A stretch of 64,000 bases of DNA from Oscillospiraceae bacterium (GCA_015069205.1 SVIZ01000001.1:1-64000), one strand, 5' to 3'. Positions 17,049-26,044 are shown, numbered from the stretch's first letter. The notes: generated by a model not told the origin, from the sequence alone. Program-made: numbers and translations.

Positions 17049-18251
17049 TTATTTCCTTGTAACTCCGTCACCGTAGATAGTGGTCCAGTCATCTCTCATA
17101 GAGACAGGGATCCAGTTATTCTCTTCGCAAAGATCTCTCATCTTATCTGCCTTGGATGCGTTTCCGTTTTCGCGAACAAGATCATCACAACAGAGCATGA
17201 ATGCAAGGCTCTTATACTTATTGTTTGTTATCGTGAAGTTGGCCATGGCTGAATCGCCCGTGCTGTTGCCGAATGAGAGGACAGGCTGAATGCCGATCTC
17301 GGTCATGATGGCCGTTACCTTATTCATGTCGAGAGTCTTTATAATGAACTCTCCTCCCGTAACAAGCTTATCCTGTGATGTAAACGTATACTCCATACCG
17401 TCTGTAGCGCCCTGGTTTGTGGCTACAAGAAGCTCGTCAGATCCGATGATCTGGTTTCTCGGAATGTCCACAGAATCCTTTATAATGCCTCTTACGATAA
17501 GTCTGTCGGTACCGCTTACGATATAGACCGTGAAATCATTTGCCTGAAGATAATCAATAACCTGTATCATCGGCTTATAGAATGCCTCTCCCCTTGTCAT
17601 GCCGTTATAGCCGGGAGCGGGCTGGTTCTTAAACATCTCTACATAATCTTCAAACTCATCGATCGTCATGCCTGCAAAGGCCATTGCAACAGCCTGTCCG
17701 TGTTCGATCATGGATACCTCAACGTTCTTGTCACCGTCGAATTTTGCCTGAAGACGCGTGGCAACATCCTTCTCGAATGCTGAAGCCTTATCCTTATATT
17801 CAGGATCTTCAAGTACACGGTATACCAGGAGGCAGTGATCGAAGTAATAAGGATCTGTCTCGCAAAGGATAGTTCCGTCCATATCGAAAACCGCGATCCT
17901 GTCTTCAACGGGAATATAATCAGGGCTGTTCTCATCAGTTACGGCTTCAACATAAGAGACAAGTGCTTCTTTTGATTCCGCACCTGCAGTCCACAGCGAC
18001 AGTGCATCAACTTCTTCTGCTTCTGTTGTCTCCGTAATCTCAGTTTCTTCAGAAGGGATCGTGCTTTCGGTAATCTCTGTTTCTGATGAAGCTGCTGTGG
18101 GAGCCTGGGTTTCAGCCGGCTTACCCGTGACGGAACCTATTATGTTCTTCACGCCTGCAATAACCAATACAAGAGTTAGAAGGAATGAGATTGCTACAAA
18201 TGTCGCTGCAACGGCCTTCCAATTCCTTAACTGTTTTTCCTGTCTGTCCAT
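17049..18251 (-). CDS. Membrane-anchored HAD-family phosphatase (400 aa)
   Basis: The N-terminal 20 residues are polar, then one hydrophobic helix (AAFVAISF-type, about 15-38) anchors the protein, followed by a Ser/Thr/Glu-rich linker (about 45-85) and an outside HAD domain. HAD motifs are visible: VFDMDGTI (motif I with both Asp), SGTDRLIVRG (motif II Ser), a Lys in the TSQDKLV region, and SFGNSTGDSAM (motif IV). It resembles the phosphoserine-phosphatase-like outer HAD proteins of Gram-positives. Substrate unknown. Start at 18251, where GGAGGGAG lies 5 to 8 nt upstream. Single gene with its own terminator. Confidence 0.85.
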   Translation of the reverse strand: MDRQEKQLRNWKAVAATFVAISFLLTLVLVIAGVKNIIGSVTGKPAETQAPTAASSETEITESTIPSEETEITETTEAEEVDALSLWTAGAESKEALVSYVEAVTDENSPDYIPVEDRIAVFDMDGTILCETDPYYFDHCLLVYRVLEDPEYKDKASAFEKDVATRLQAKFDGDKNVEVSMIEHGQAVAMAFAGMTIDEFEDYVEMFKNQPAPGYNGMTRGEAFYKPMIQVIDYLQANDFTVYIVSGTDRLIVRGIIKDSVDIPRNQIIGSDELLVATNQGATDGMEYTFTSQDKLVTGGEFIIKTLDMNKVTAIMTEIGIQPVLSFGNSTGDSAMANFTITNNKYKSLAFMLCCDDLVRENGNASKADKMRDLCEENNWIPVSMRDDWTTIYGDGVTRK

Positions 18252-18457
18252 TTTTACTCCCTCCATGTTGAGCTTATGCTTTTATTCTATTGTTTTAATG
18301 TTTTCTATCTTTTGGCATAAAGCAAACATTCCGTTTCTAATATATGTCCTTATTCTTTATGCCTGTTTGATTTAACCATTCGGGAATTAACCGGACAATT
18401 ATCAATGAATGCCTGGAATGTTGATTAAGCAACACCCGAAACCATTTCAGTTGAAAA

Positions 18458-18480
18458 AGGGGTGGAACAATTCCACCCCT
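18458..18480 (-). terminator. Rho-independent terminator of the transcarboxylase operon
   Basis: Perfect 10-bp stem AGGGGTGGAA/TTCCACCCCT with a 3-nt loop. On the minus strand it is followed by TTTTC. It lies 30 bp past the stop of the last gene of the operon (18510). Confidence 0.88.
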
Positions 18481-18509
18481 GAAAAACAGCTAACAATTCT
18501 TACTGCTAA

Positions 18510-19907
18510 TTAATCTCTTATCCAATCGACAGTGATCTCACGGACACCGTCGTCATCTCTCTTCCTGATATATTCAGGAGCAACCTGAGGGAACATGGCG
18601 CAGCTTAAGATGTCCTCTTCTGACTTTGCAATATCGCTATACTGTTCTTTAATGGATTCAAGCTCAGGCTTTAACCGGTCAGCAGGACGGCAGGAAAGGA
18701 CTTCGTCATCACCTATTGCCATCTTTCTGACTTCCTCATTTACCTTACCCGGAAGCTCACCGTATTCACCGCGGAGAAGTCCCTTGGATTCTTTGGTAAA
18801 TGTCTTATAACGTCCCATAAGAGTATTGAATACGGCCTGCGTGCCTACGATCTGGCTCGTAGGAGTTACGAGCGGAGGATAGCCGAAGTCTTCCCTGACT
18901 CTCGGAACCTCAGCAAGAACCTCATAAAGACGGTTTTCGGCATTGGCCTGCTTAAGCTGTGAGATAAGGTTAGAGAGCATTCCGCCCGGAACCTGATAGA
19001 TAAGCGTATTGGGATCTACACGGAGTACCTTGGAACTGATAAGTCCCTCCTTCTCCATCTTCGCAGCAACACCTCTGAAGTGAACTGCAGCATCATTAAG
19101 CTTATTAAGATCAAGACCGGTATCTCTGTCTGTACCTGCAAGCGTTGCAACGAGTGATTCTGTTGCAGGCTGAGAAGTACCGTTAGCAAAAGGAGACAAT
19201 GCACAGTCAACGATATCAACACCTGCCATTGCAGCCATGAGATATACCATTGAACCCGTACCTGTCGTGTTGTGGGTATGAAGGTGGATCGGAATGGATA
19301 CCTTCTCCTTCAGTTTCTTAACAAGGCTGTAAGCATCGTTAGGAAGCAAAAGGTTTGCCATGTCCTTGATGCAGATCGTATCAGCGCCCATCTGCTCAAG
19401 TTCTATTGCCTTCTTAACGAAGTACTCCTCGTTATGTACGGGGCTTACAGTATAGCTCATTGCGGCTTCTACCATTCCGCCATACTTCTTTACTGCCTTG
19501 ATGGATGCCTCCATGTTGCGGACATCGTTTAAGGCGTCGAAAATACGAACTACGTCAATACCGTTTTCGATGGACTTGCGGCAGAACGCATCGACCATGT
19601 CATCTGCATAGTGGCGGTAACCCAAAAGGTTCTGACCGCGCAAGAGCATCTGGAGTTTTGTATTAGGCAACGCTTTGCGGAGAGTCCTTAATCTTTCCCA
19701 CGGATCTTCACCGAGGAATCTCATGCAGGCATCAAATGTAGCTCCGCCCCAACATTCAATCGACCAGTAACCGATGCTGTCTAAGACTTCACATGCAGGA
19801 AGCATGTCTTCCAGCTTCATTCTGGTTGCCGCCTGTGACTGATGCGCATCTCTTAAGATCGTATCAGTGATCATCAAAGGCTTTTTGATCTCGAAAAGTT
19901 CACTCAT
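18510..19907 (-). CDS. Pyruvate/oxaloacetate carboxyltransferase subunit (transcarboxylase 5S / OadA-like)
   Basis: Transfers the carboxyl group between biotin and pyruvate/oxaloacetate in the cytoplasm. The TIM-barrel signature is complete: ITDTILRDAHQSQAATRM at the N-terminus (metal-binding Asp), ECWGGATFD, LLRGQNLLGYRHYADD, KDMANLLLP (active Lys), HLHTHNTTG (metal His pair) and the conserved carboxylase domain (PGGMLSNL). The biotin domain that ends many OadA proteins is missing and is supplied by the separate carrier gene 10 bp upstream, as in Propionibacterium transcarboxylase, whose 5S subunit is of similar size. Start set at 19907 (GAGGG 8 nt upstream). Last gene of the operon 22036 to 18510. 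OadA is the alternative name; no OadB sodium pump is present. Confidence 0.88.
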   Translation of the reverse strand: MSELFEIKKPLMITDTILRDAHQSQAATRMKLEDMLPACEVLDSIGYWSIECWGGATFDACMRFLGEDPWERLRTLRKALPNTKLQMLLRGQNLLGYRHYADDMVDAFCRKSIENGIDVVRIFDALNDVRNMEASIKAVKKYGGMVEAAMSYTVSPVHNEEYFVKKAIELEQMGADTICIKDMANLLLPNDAYSLVKKLKEKVSIPIHLHTHNTTGTGSMVYLMAAMAGVDIVDCALSPFANGTSQPATESLVATLAGTDRDTGLDLNKLNDAAVHFRGVAAKMEKEGLISSKVLRVDPNTLIYQVPGGMLSNLISQLKQANAENRLYEVLAEVPRVREDFGYPPLVTPTSQIVGTQAVFNTLMGRYKTFTKESKGLLRGEYGELPGKVNEEVRKMAIGDDEVLSCRPADRLKPELESIKEQYSDIAKSEEDILSCAMFPQVAPEYIRKRDDDGVREITVDWIRD

Positions 19908-19917
19908 CAAAGAACCC

Positions 19918-20298
19918 TCACTTAACTTCGAACAATACGTCACCGCCGGCAACTGTACCGCCTGCAGTGCAGTTAACGGAAGCAAGAGTTCCTGCTACGG
20001 GAGCGGTGATCTCGTTTTCCATCTTCATAGCTTCGAGAATGAGAACAACATCGCCTGCCTTAACTGCATCACCCTCATTCTTGAGGATCTTGATGACAGT
20101 ACCGGGCATCGGTGCAACTACAGAACCTGAAGATACTGCTGCGGGCCTTGAAGCTGCCTTGGGAGCTGCTGCAACAGGTGCAGGTGCAGCGGGTGCGCTC
20201 TGTACTTTTACAGGCTGTACGGGAGCACCATTGCTTCCGATAAGCTCAACATCCATCTCATATGTCTTGCCTTCAACTGTAATACGATATTTGCTCAT
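19918..20298 (-). CDS. Biotin carboxyl carrier protein (126 aa)
   Basis: Carries biotin between the two carboxyltransferases of the operon. The C-terminal 70 residues are a biotinyl/lipoyl domain with the biotinylation motif EAMKMENEI (Lys near residue 93), preceded by a flexible Ala/Pro/Val-rich linker (residues about 25-55) and an N-terminal 20-residue cap ([19 protein letters not shown]). This matches the 1.3S/gamma-type carriers of decarboxylases and transcarboxylase. AGGAG lies 8 nt before the ATG, inside the end of the small gene upstream, so translation is coupled. Confidence 0.93.
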   Translation of the reverse strand: MSKYRITVEGKTYEMDVELIGSNGAPVQPVKVQSAPAAPAPVAAAPKAASRPAAVSSGSVVAPMPGTVIKILKNEGDAVKAGDVVLILEAMKMENEITAPVAGTLASVNCTAGGTVAGGDVLFEVK

Positions 20299-20302
20299 TT
20301 TG

Positions 20303-20473
20303 TTATTCTCCTAATTGATATTTATGATAAGAAATCTTGTTGTCTTCAATATACTGCTCAAGACTGCTCTTTTTAGCTTCTTTGAAGGAACGTACGATAA
20401 CGTGATTTGTATCAACGCCGTTCTCTTCTGCTATTGCAGCAACTGCCATTGCCACGATCAATGATTCTTCCAC
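20303..20473 (-). CDS. Small transcarboxylase/decarboxylase accessory subunit (56 aa)
   Basis: A gene between the two larger subunits. Starts with GTG at 20473, 10 nt after a strong AAGGAGG; stops TAA at 20303; the next gene's ribosome site lies inside its end. The product has no membrane helix. Its first half ([18 protein letters not shown]) and the following [14 protein letters not shown] resemble the soluble tail of the gamma/delta subunits of sodium-pump decarboxylases and the tiny epsilon subunit of methylmalonyl-CoA decarboxylase, which hold the enzyme core together. I infer the same scaffold role here; the resemblance is from memory and not computed. Confidence 0.78.
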   Translation of the reverse strand: MEESLIVAMAVAAIAEENGVDTNHVIVRSFKEAKKSSLEQYIEDNKISYHKYQLGE

Positions 20474-20488
20474 AGGCTTTAGTCCTCC

Positions 20489-22036
20489 TTATAACGGGAT
20501 ATTGCCATGCTTCTTATAGGGCAATGAACGTTCTTTTGTCTTAAGCATATTGAATGCTTCTGAGATCTTGGATCTTGTCTCTTCAGGAAGTATTACTTCG
20601 TCAACATATCCGTGTTCAGCAGCAATGTAAGGATTCATGAACTTGTCATTATATTCATTAAGAAGTTCTTCCTTCTTTGCAGCAGGATCTTCCGCATTCT
20701 CGATCTGTTTCTTACCGATGATGCTTACGGCACCTGAAGCACCCATAACTGCAATCTCGGCAATAGGCCATGCATAAACCACGTCAGCGCCGGTTCCCTT
20801 ACTGTTCATTGCAATATAAGCTCCGCCGTAAGCCTTTCTCATAATGAGACTTACCTTCGGAACCGTAGCTTCGGAATAAGCATAAAGGAGCTTAGCGCCG
20901 TGACGGATGATACCGCCGTGTTCCTGCTGTGATCCGGGCAGGAATGCCGGAACGTCAACCAGTGTAAGGAGCGGGATATTGAAGCAGTCGCAGAAACGGA
21001 TAAAGCGAGATGCCTTATCTGATGCATTGATCTCCAACGAACCTGCCATATACAAAGCCTGGTTTGCGATGATACCGATAGTCTCACCGTCAAGACGGCC
21101 GAAGCCGATGATGATGTTCTTTGCAAATGATTCCTGGATCTCAAAGAAGCTGTTCTCATCTACAAGAGAATTGATAACGTTTCTGACGTCATAGGCCTTC
21201 TTTGAATCAGCAGGAACGATCGAACTTAGTGAAGCGCTGTTATCTACTGCCGTGCCGGGAACTGTCATTGAATCGTCGAGATTGCACTGGGGCAGATATC
21301 CCAAAAGCTGACGTACGCCGTTAAGGCATGAGAGATCATCAGGATATACAAAGTGTGCAACACCTGACGTTGAGCTGTGGACTGCAGCACCTCCGAGATC
21401 TCCTGAAGAGATGACCTCACCTGTAACAGACTTAACGACTGCAGGTCCTGTGATGTACATCTGGCTGTAGTCAGTCATGAAGATAAAGTCTGTGATTGCA
21501 GGAGAATAGCAAGCACCGCCGGCACAGGGTCCCATAATTACAGAGATCTGAGGGATAACACCTGATGCAATCGTATTGCGGTAGAAGATATCCGCATAAC
21601 CTGAAAGGCTGTCGATACCCTCTTCTATCCTTGCTCCGCCGCTGTCATTGATGGAAATAAAAGGAGCCTTCATCTCCATAGCCTTATCCATGGCTCTGCA
21701 GATCTTCATTGCGTGAGCTTCACCCAATGAACCGCCTCCTACCGTAAAATCCTGAGACGATGCGAAAGCAAGTCTGCCGTGAATATATCCGTAACCCGTA
21801 ACTACACCGTCACCGGGTTTCTTTTTCTTTTCCATTCCGAAATCACTGCAGCGTGATGCGATCTGGTCGTTGATCTCAACGAATGTGCCGTCATCGAAAA
21901 GAGCTTCCATTCGCTCTCTTGCAGTCAACTTGCCGGATGAATGCTGTTTTGCAATTCGGTCCGGACCGCCTGCAGCAGCCACGTTCTCCCTGCGCTGGTT
22001 GAGCTGGCTGATACTGTCCTGCCATTTCTGATCCAT
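20489..22036 (-). CDS. Acyl-CoA carboxyltransferase (methylmalonyl-CoA/propionyl-CoA type, 12S-like)
   Basis: A 515-aa cytoplasmic carboxyltransferase of the crotonase fold that moves a carboxyl group between biotin and an acyl-CoA. Visible markers: NQRRENVAAAGG at the N-terminus, TARERMEALFDDGTFVE, SQDFTVGGGSLGE, SGGARIEEG (first oxyanion hole), GPCAGGACYSPAITDF, and the second domain with GIIRHGAKLLYAYSEATVPK and RKAYGGAYIAMNSK (second oxyanion hole). Length matches MmdA, PccB and transcarboxylase 12S. Together with the 5S-like and biotin genes it defines a transcarboxylase-type operon. Acyl-CoA specificity (methylmalonyl, malonyl or other) is open. The ATG at 22036 lies 11 nt after GGAGG; a TTG at 22042 is possible. 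Confidence 0.9.
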   Translation of the reverse strand: MDQKWQDSISQLNQRRENVAAAGGPDRIAKQHSSGKLTARERMEALFDDGTFVEINDQIASRCSDFGMEKKKKPGDGVVTGYGYIHGRLAFASSQDFTVGGGSLGEAHAMKICRAMDKAMEMKAPFISINDSGGARIEEGIDSLSGYADIFYRNTIASGVIPQISVIMGPCAGGACYSPAITDFIFMTDYSQMYITGPAVVKSVTGEVISSGDLGGAAVHSSTSGVAHFVYPDDLSCLNGVRQLLGYLPQCNLDDSMTVPGTAVDNSASLSSIVPADSKKAYDVRNVINSLVDENSFFEIQESFAKNIIIGFGRLDGETIGIIANQALYMAGSLEINASDKASRFIRFCDCFNIPLLTLVDVPAFLPGSQQEHGGIIRHGAKLLYAYSEATVPKVSLIMRKAYGGAYIAMNSKGTGADVVYAWPIAEIAVMGASGAVSIIGKKQIENAEDPAAKKEELLNEYNDKFMNPYIAAEHGYVDEVILPEETRSKISEAFNMLKTKERSLPYKKHGNIPL

Positions 22037-22084
22037 TATCAACTAATCCTCCAATAGAATACTTTGGATAATATAACGATATAC

Positions 22085-22112
22085 ATTATATTCATTTTAT
22101 TTTGATTATCAA
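22085..22112 (-). promoter_or_regulatory. Promoter of the transcarboxylase operon, with a palindrome on the -35
   Basis: On the minus strand TTGATA (22107-22112), 16-bp spacer, TATAAT (22085-22090). The region is very AT-rich. The -35 is part of a perfect 13-bp palindrome TTTGAT-T-ATCAAA (22101-22113), a candidate operator. Confidence 0.6.
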
Positions 22113-22170
22113 ACTATTTTATTTGATTTTTTGAATAAAGATAGTAATAAGTACACATATTCTTATGTGA

Positions 22171-22395
22171 TTAATACTCGGTACGCACCGAATCCAGACC
22201 GTAGATCTCTTTGAATCTTCTCTCGTCTTCAGAAGATATGATCACCATGACCTCAACAAAGTGACCGTCCTTCTTATTCTTGAAGCCGGCAGTTTTCTCA
22301 CCGGTGCAGATGGAACTCCTGATAACAGCATACTGCGTCTCAGGATCAAACTTTATCTCATCTTTCAGATTCTTCTCGTGTTTAAACAACCGCAT
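22171..22395 (-). CDS. Small conserved hypothetical protein (74 aa)
   Basis: A 74-residue soluble protein, basic at the N-terminus, with the core DPETQYAVIRSSICTGEKTAGF followed by HFVEVMVIISSEDERRF. I recognise this pattern from many short Clostridia proteins that databases often call 'aspartate dehydrogenase' in error; it is far too short for that enzyme and the function is unknown. A single Cys near residue 31 is the only obvious reactive residue. Monocistronic, between the transcarboxylase promoter region and the ZIP gene. Its GTG/ATG start lies just downstream of a weak ribosome site. Confidence 0.75.
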   Translation of the reverse strand: MRLFKHEKNLKDEIKFDPETQYAVIRSSICTGEKTAGFKNKKDGHFVEVMVIISSEDERRFKEIYGLDSVRTEY

Positions 22396-22453
22396 AATAA
22401 AACCGGTCCGTATCAGGATAATTGGATTATAACACGCAAAGCTTAACTGCTCT

Positions 22454-23236
22454 TTATCCGAGAGCTACATCGAGAGCCATCATGAGACTGAAGCCGACCG
22501 CAAAAGAGATGACACCGATATTGGAATGTTTTCCCTGGCTCATCTCAGGGATCAGTTCTTCAACAACAACATAAAGCATCGCTCCTGCTGCAAACGAAAG
22601 CAGATACGGCATCGCAGGAACAACCAGGCCTGCTATCAGCACAGTGAGCCCTCCGAAAACAGGTTCTACTGCTCCGGAAAGAACACCCAGAACAAATGAC
22701 TTAGGTTTACTCTTACCTTCCGAAAAAAGCGGCATCGAGATTATCGCACCTTCAGGGAAATTCTGAATGGCAATACCTAATGCAAGAGCCAGTGCACCGC
22801 CTGCAGTTATATGTGCGGATCCGCTCATGAGTCCTGCATATACGACGCCTACTGCCATACCTTCAGGAATGTTATGAAGCGTAACTGCCAATACAAGCAT
22901 AACTGTACGCGTCAGCTTACTCTTGGGACCTTCCACCTGGTTTATGTGAACATGAAGATGCGGGATTATATGGTCAAGTAAGAGAAGGAACAGTATTCCG
23001 AGCCAGAAGCCAATGAACGCCGGGAGAAAAGCAAACCTTCCTTTATCAGAAGACTGTTCAATGGCAGGAACGATAAGACTCCATATGGAAGCAGCTACCA
23101 TTACGCCTGCCGCGAATCCGGTCAGCGCCCGCTGTATGCCTTCCTTCAGATCTTTCTTGAGAAAGAATACACAAGCCGCGCCTGCGGCAGTACCGATGAA
23201 CGGGATAATAAGACCCAGTATGACTGTCTTTAACAT
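22454..23236 (-). CDS. ZIP-family metal transporter (GufA/ZupT-like)
   Basis: A 260-aa membrane protein with eight helices that imports divalent metal (Zn, Fe or Mn). The signature TLHNIPEGMAVG in helix IV and IQNFPEG in helix V are the metal-binding pairs of the family, with a third potential site at VEELIPE. The loop between helices III and IV holds HIIPHLHVHINQ, the usual His-rich cytosolic loop. It starts 2 bp after the end of the ECF ATPase gene, so it is the last gene of an operon starting at 26044 under a GTTAGC operator, linking it to metal control. Confidence 0.93.
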   Translation of the reverse strand: MLKTVILGLIIPFIGTAAGAACVFFLKKDLKEGIQRALTGFAAGVMVAASIWSLIVPAIEQSSDKGRFAFLPAFIGFWLGILFLLLLDHIIPHLHVHINQVEGPKSKLTRTVMLVLAVTLHNIPEGMAVGVVYAGLMSGSAHITAGGALALALGIAIQNFPEGAIISMPLFSEGKSKPKSFVLGVLSGAVEPVFGGLTVLIAGLVVPAMPYLLSFAAGAMLYVVVEELIPEMSQGKHSNIGVISFAVGFSLMMALDVALG

Positions 23237-23238
23237 TT

Positions 23239-24750
23239 CTATACCTTCTTCAGATAACCGAGCTTACCGTGTTCAATGCATAATACATAATCACAGCACA
23301 TTTCGATGAGTTCCGGATCATGTGTTGCCACAAGTACAGTATTACCTGAATCAGCAAGCCTTTTCAATAGTTCTCCGACTTTTTCCATATGTGAGAAATC
23401 CAGTCCTGATGTAGGCTCATCGAAGAGCATGAGCTTGGCATCGGCTGCAATGGCAGATGCTATGGCAACTCTCTGCTTCTGTCCTCCCGACAAAGCCATC
23501 GGATGCTTGTCCTTAAATTCCAATATGCCGAGACTGTCTAAGATCTCATCGCAGCGTTCCTTGTCTTCTTCGTTCATTGAAAGAAGGACTTCGGATTCCA
23601 CGCTGTCAGTAAACAACTGATGATTTACATCCTGCATTACCATATAACTCAGTTTAAGTCTTTGTTTTCCTTTATATTCTTTTCCGTATGCTTTGATAAC
23701 GCCTTTGCATTCTTTTTCAAGACCGCATACGCACTTAAGAAAAGTCGACTTGCCTGTTCCGTTCTTACCGATAACTCCGATAACGGCCCCTTTGGGCAGA
23801 ACAAGCCTGGGAATGCATAAGCTTAAGTTCGGATCATCTTCTTTAAAGCTCTTCTTCCAGAAAAGATACGGGTTCAAATGATAAGAAAAATAAAAATCTT
23901 TTAGAACGATACCTTCTTCGTTCTCAGGAAGATCAGTTACCTTGTCACAATCACCATCGCATTCACAGTCTCCATTACATGACGGCGACAGGATATCGGG
24001 TACGACAAGCGGCCTGAGCTTAAGTTCATTGATCTTTTCGCTGTCAAAAGACGCGAATCCGGAACCACTCCATTCGTGAGCTATATTACCGGAATCCATA
24101 TAGATGACCCGGTCAACAAGTTCTTTCAGATACCAGAGCCTGTGTTCGGAAATAACTATAGTCTTTCCCTGTGATTTCCAAAGAGCTATCTGATCGCGAA
24201 GTTTTGCAATAGCCCCCTGGTCAAGATTTGACGACGGTTCATCCAGAAGTATTATCTCAGGCAATAACGCAGATACGGATGCACAAGCGATGCTCTGCTT
24301 CTCTCCTCCCGAGAGTTCGAAAAGGCTTCTGCCGAGAAGTTTTTCGATATGCATCTGATCCACAATACTTTTCTTGCGTTCCAGGATCGCCTTGGGATCA
24401 AGACCGATGTTCTCTGGTCCGAAAACGATCTCACCATCCGTATCGATCGAAAAGAACTGGCTTCTCGGATTCTGGAAGACCGTACCGACGACGCCTGCAA
24501 GTTCATATAGTTCAGTTTTGGCAACATCACGGCCGGCTACTGTGACATTACCTGCCAGATCGCCCTGATAGTAATGCGGTATCAGGCCGTTGATAAGTCT
24601 TATTATGGTCGTCTTACCCGAACCTGACGCGCCTGTCAGAAGAAGCGTCTCCCCACTGGCAATATTCAGCGAGATGTCATTCAGCAGGCCCATTTCAGAA
24701 CCCTTGTATTTGAAGCTTACATGTTCAATTCCAATAATATTCTCACTCAT
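23239..24750 (-). CDS. ECF transporter ATPase, two ABC domains in one chain (EcfA1-EcfA2 fusion)
   Basis: Energises an ECF-type importer. Residues about 1-235 form the first ABC domain (Walker A GASGSGKTT, signature LSGGEKQS, Walker B ILLDEPSS, H-loop SEHR); about 285-503 form the second (Walker A GKNGTGKST, signature LSGGQKQR, Walker B LMLFDEPTSG). Both look active. The linker at about 253-270 contains SCNGDCECDGDC, four Cys and four acidic residues, which is unusual in this family and suggests metal binding. Overlaps the EcfT gene by 4 bp and is followed 2 bp later by a ZIP gene; the substrate of the system may be a metal, metal chelate or haem. Confidence 0.9.
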   Translation of the reverse strand: MSENIIGIEHVSFKYKGSEMGLLNDISLNIASGETLLLTGASGSGKTTIIRLINGLIPHYYQGDLAGNVTVAGRDVAKTELYELAGVVGTVFQNPRSQFFSIDTDGEIVFGPENIGLDPKAILERKKSIVDQMHIEKLLGRSLFELSGGEKQSIACASVSALLPEIILLDEPSSNLDQGAIAKLRDQIALWKSQGKTIVISEHRLWYLKELVDRVIYMDSGNIAHEWSGSGFASFDSEKINELKLRPLVVPDILSPSCNGDCECDGDCDKVTDLPENEEGIVLKDFYFSYHLNPYLFWKKSFKEDDPNLSLCIPRLVLPKGAVIGVIGKNGTGKSTFLKCVCGLEKECKGVIKAYGKEYKGKQRLKLSYMVMQDVNHQLFTDSVESEVLLSMNEEDKERCDEILDSLGILEFKDKHPMALSGGQKQRVAIASAIAADAKLMLFDEPTSGLDFSHMEKVGELLKRLADSGNTVLVATHDPELIEMCCDYVLCIEHGKLGYLKKV

Positions 24751-25442
24751 AAGAAGTACTTATACACCACAAAGATTACTGCTACAGCTGTAAAAGCTGT
24801 TATGAGAAGCCAGTCGACGAGACGAAGTCTCAATTCCGCAACGCTGGTTCTTTTTACCTTTCCGCCAAGTCCTCTCGTAATTGCGGCTGCGGACAATTCA
24901 TCTCCGATGTTTACGCATGAAAAGAGCAAAGGGATCATCCGGTATTCGATCATCTTTGCAGCGTTTCCGCCGCCTAATGCAATACCTCTCATCTTCATTG
25001 CGTCACTTATTGATGCGTATTCTTCCTTGATAGTCGGGAAGAATCTCATGACAACCGCCAGAGATATAGCAATGCCGTCAGGAACCTTCATCTTCTGCAT
25101 AGCCGACATGAACTCATCGATCTTCGTTGTCCTGATCACATACCAGGCAGTTATAAAACACGGCAAAAACTGGACAACAATACCGCTGTAACCTATAAGA
25201 AGCGACTTGAATAATCCGGTTGATTCCTCCGAGAGAAAAGCAAATGTCAAAACAAGAGCCGCAATATATAAGAACGCAAATCCGAACGCACTCGTGTATT
25301 TCTTCTCGATTATGAGAAGAATGATTGGAATCAGCGTCATGGCTATCTTTAAGCCCCACAGAAAAGGTGTCGTGGCGCTCAGCATGACGACCGCCGAGAC
25401 GATCAGGATCATGTAAAACTTTGTTCTCGGATCAAGCTTCAT
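24747..25442 (-). CDS. ECF transporter T component (EcfT family)
   Basis: A 231-aa membrane protein with about five helices, linking the two ATPases to the substrate-binding S component. The first half of the family signature, AAITRGLGGK-type (SAAAITRGLGG, near residue 190), is present; this Ala-Arg-Gly helix docks into the ATPase groove. A second related segment (ISDAMKMRGIALGGG, near 150) is also there. The gene overlaps its neighbours by 1 bp and 4 bp, so the operon order is S - T - A - ZIP. Confidence 0.9.
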   Translation of the reverse strand: MKLDPRTKFYMILIVSAVVMLSATTPFLWGLKIAMTLIPIILLIIEKKYTSAFGFAFLYIAALVLTFAFLSEESTGLFKSLLIGYSGIVVQFLPCFITAWYVIRTTKIDEFMSAMQKMKVPDGIAISLAVVMRFFPTIKEEYASISDAMKMRGIALGGGNAAKMIEYRMIPLLFSCVNIGDELSAAAITRGLGGKVKRTSVAELRLRLVDWLLITAFTAVAVIFVVYKYFL

Positions 25443-26044
25443 CAGACGATTCCGGCCTTCTCAAAGTGCTTCTTAACTACTGCCTTTCCGATAAGTGCGC
25501 CAAGGCAGCCGAATACAAAGCAGAGGATCAGGAGAATACCGATCGTTTTGTAATTGATCGCAAGGAAAAGGTTATTACAGTATTCAGCTGAATATCCTTC
25601 GTCTATAAGATCCTGACGATAGGATTCTGCTGTGACAATGACCGGGAAATAGTTTGCACAGATCCAGAGGCAGAACACACCATAACTGAGCATTGTCTTT
25701 TTGAAGCTCTTATATTTTCCCGACTTAGCAATAAGATCAGCGATAACACCTGCAATGATGATAAGAGGAGCACCCAGGAAACCCATTCCCAATACGAACA
25801 TCATAATCGCAATAAGTATCGACATAATTGTGATCATGCCGAACTTTTGAACCTTTGTGTAAAAGAGCATCATAGGAATAGCTCCTACCAAGGGAATCAT
25901 TATAACGTAGGATGCCACGATGAACGGATGAATGTATCCGAGCATTCCACAAGCGAATTCGACCACTAAGATGATCGCCGTAAAAATACCAACGGTAATA
26001 AAGTCTTTTGCTTTTAACTTGTTTGAACCTGTTTCAGAACTCAT
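25442..26044 (-). CDS. ECF S component, MptD/Trep_Strep family (200 aa)
   Basis: Substrate-binding membrane subunit of the ECF transporter. Six hydrophobic helices follow the start MSSETGSNKLKAKDFITVGIF, which is typical of this S family: a basic run (KAKDFI) before helix 1. A conserved-looking KSGKYKSFKKTMLSYGVFCLW lies between helices 3 and 4. Such S proteins are poorly understood; some neighbours in other Firmicutes are linked to iron or haem, which agrees with the GTTAGC operators upstream (26087-26104 and 26162-26177) and the ZIP gene in the same operon. The substrate is unknown. ATG with AGGAGTG 6 nt upstream. Confidence 0.82.
   Translation of the reverse strand: MSSETGSNKLKAKDFITVGIFTAIILVVEFACGMLGYIHPFIVASYVIMIPLVGAIPMMLFYTKVQKFGMITIMSILIAIMMFVLGMGFLGAPLIIIAGVIADLIAKSGKYKSFKKTMLSYGVFCLWICANYFPVIVTAESYRQDLIDEGYSAEYCNNLFLAINYKTIGILLILCFVFGCLGALIGKAVVKKHFEKAGIV

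Noticed and set aside
24228..24545. 105-aa open frame on the plus strand inside the ECF ATPase
   Set aside because: Complementary to a conserved ABC domain; a shadow frame without ribosome site.
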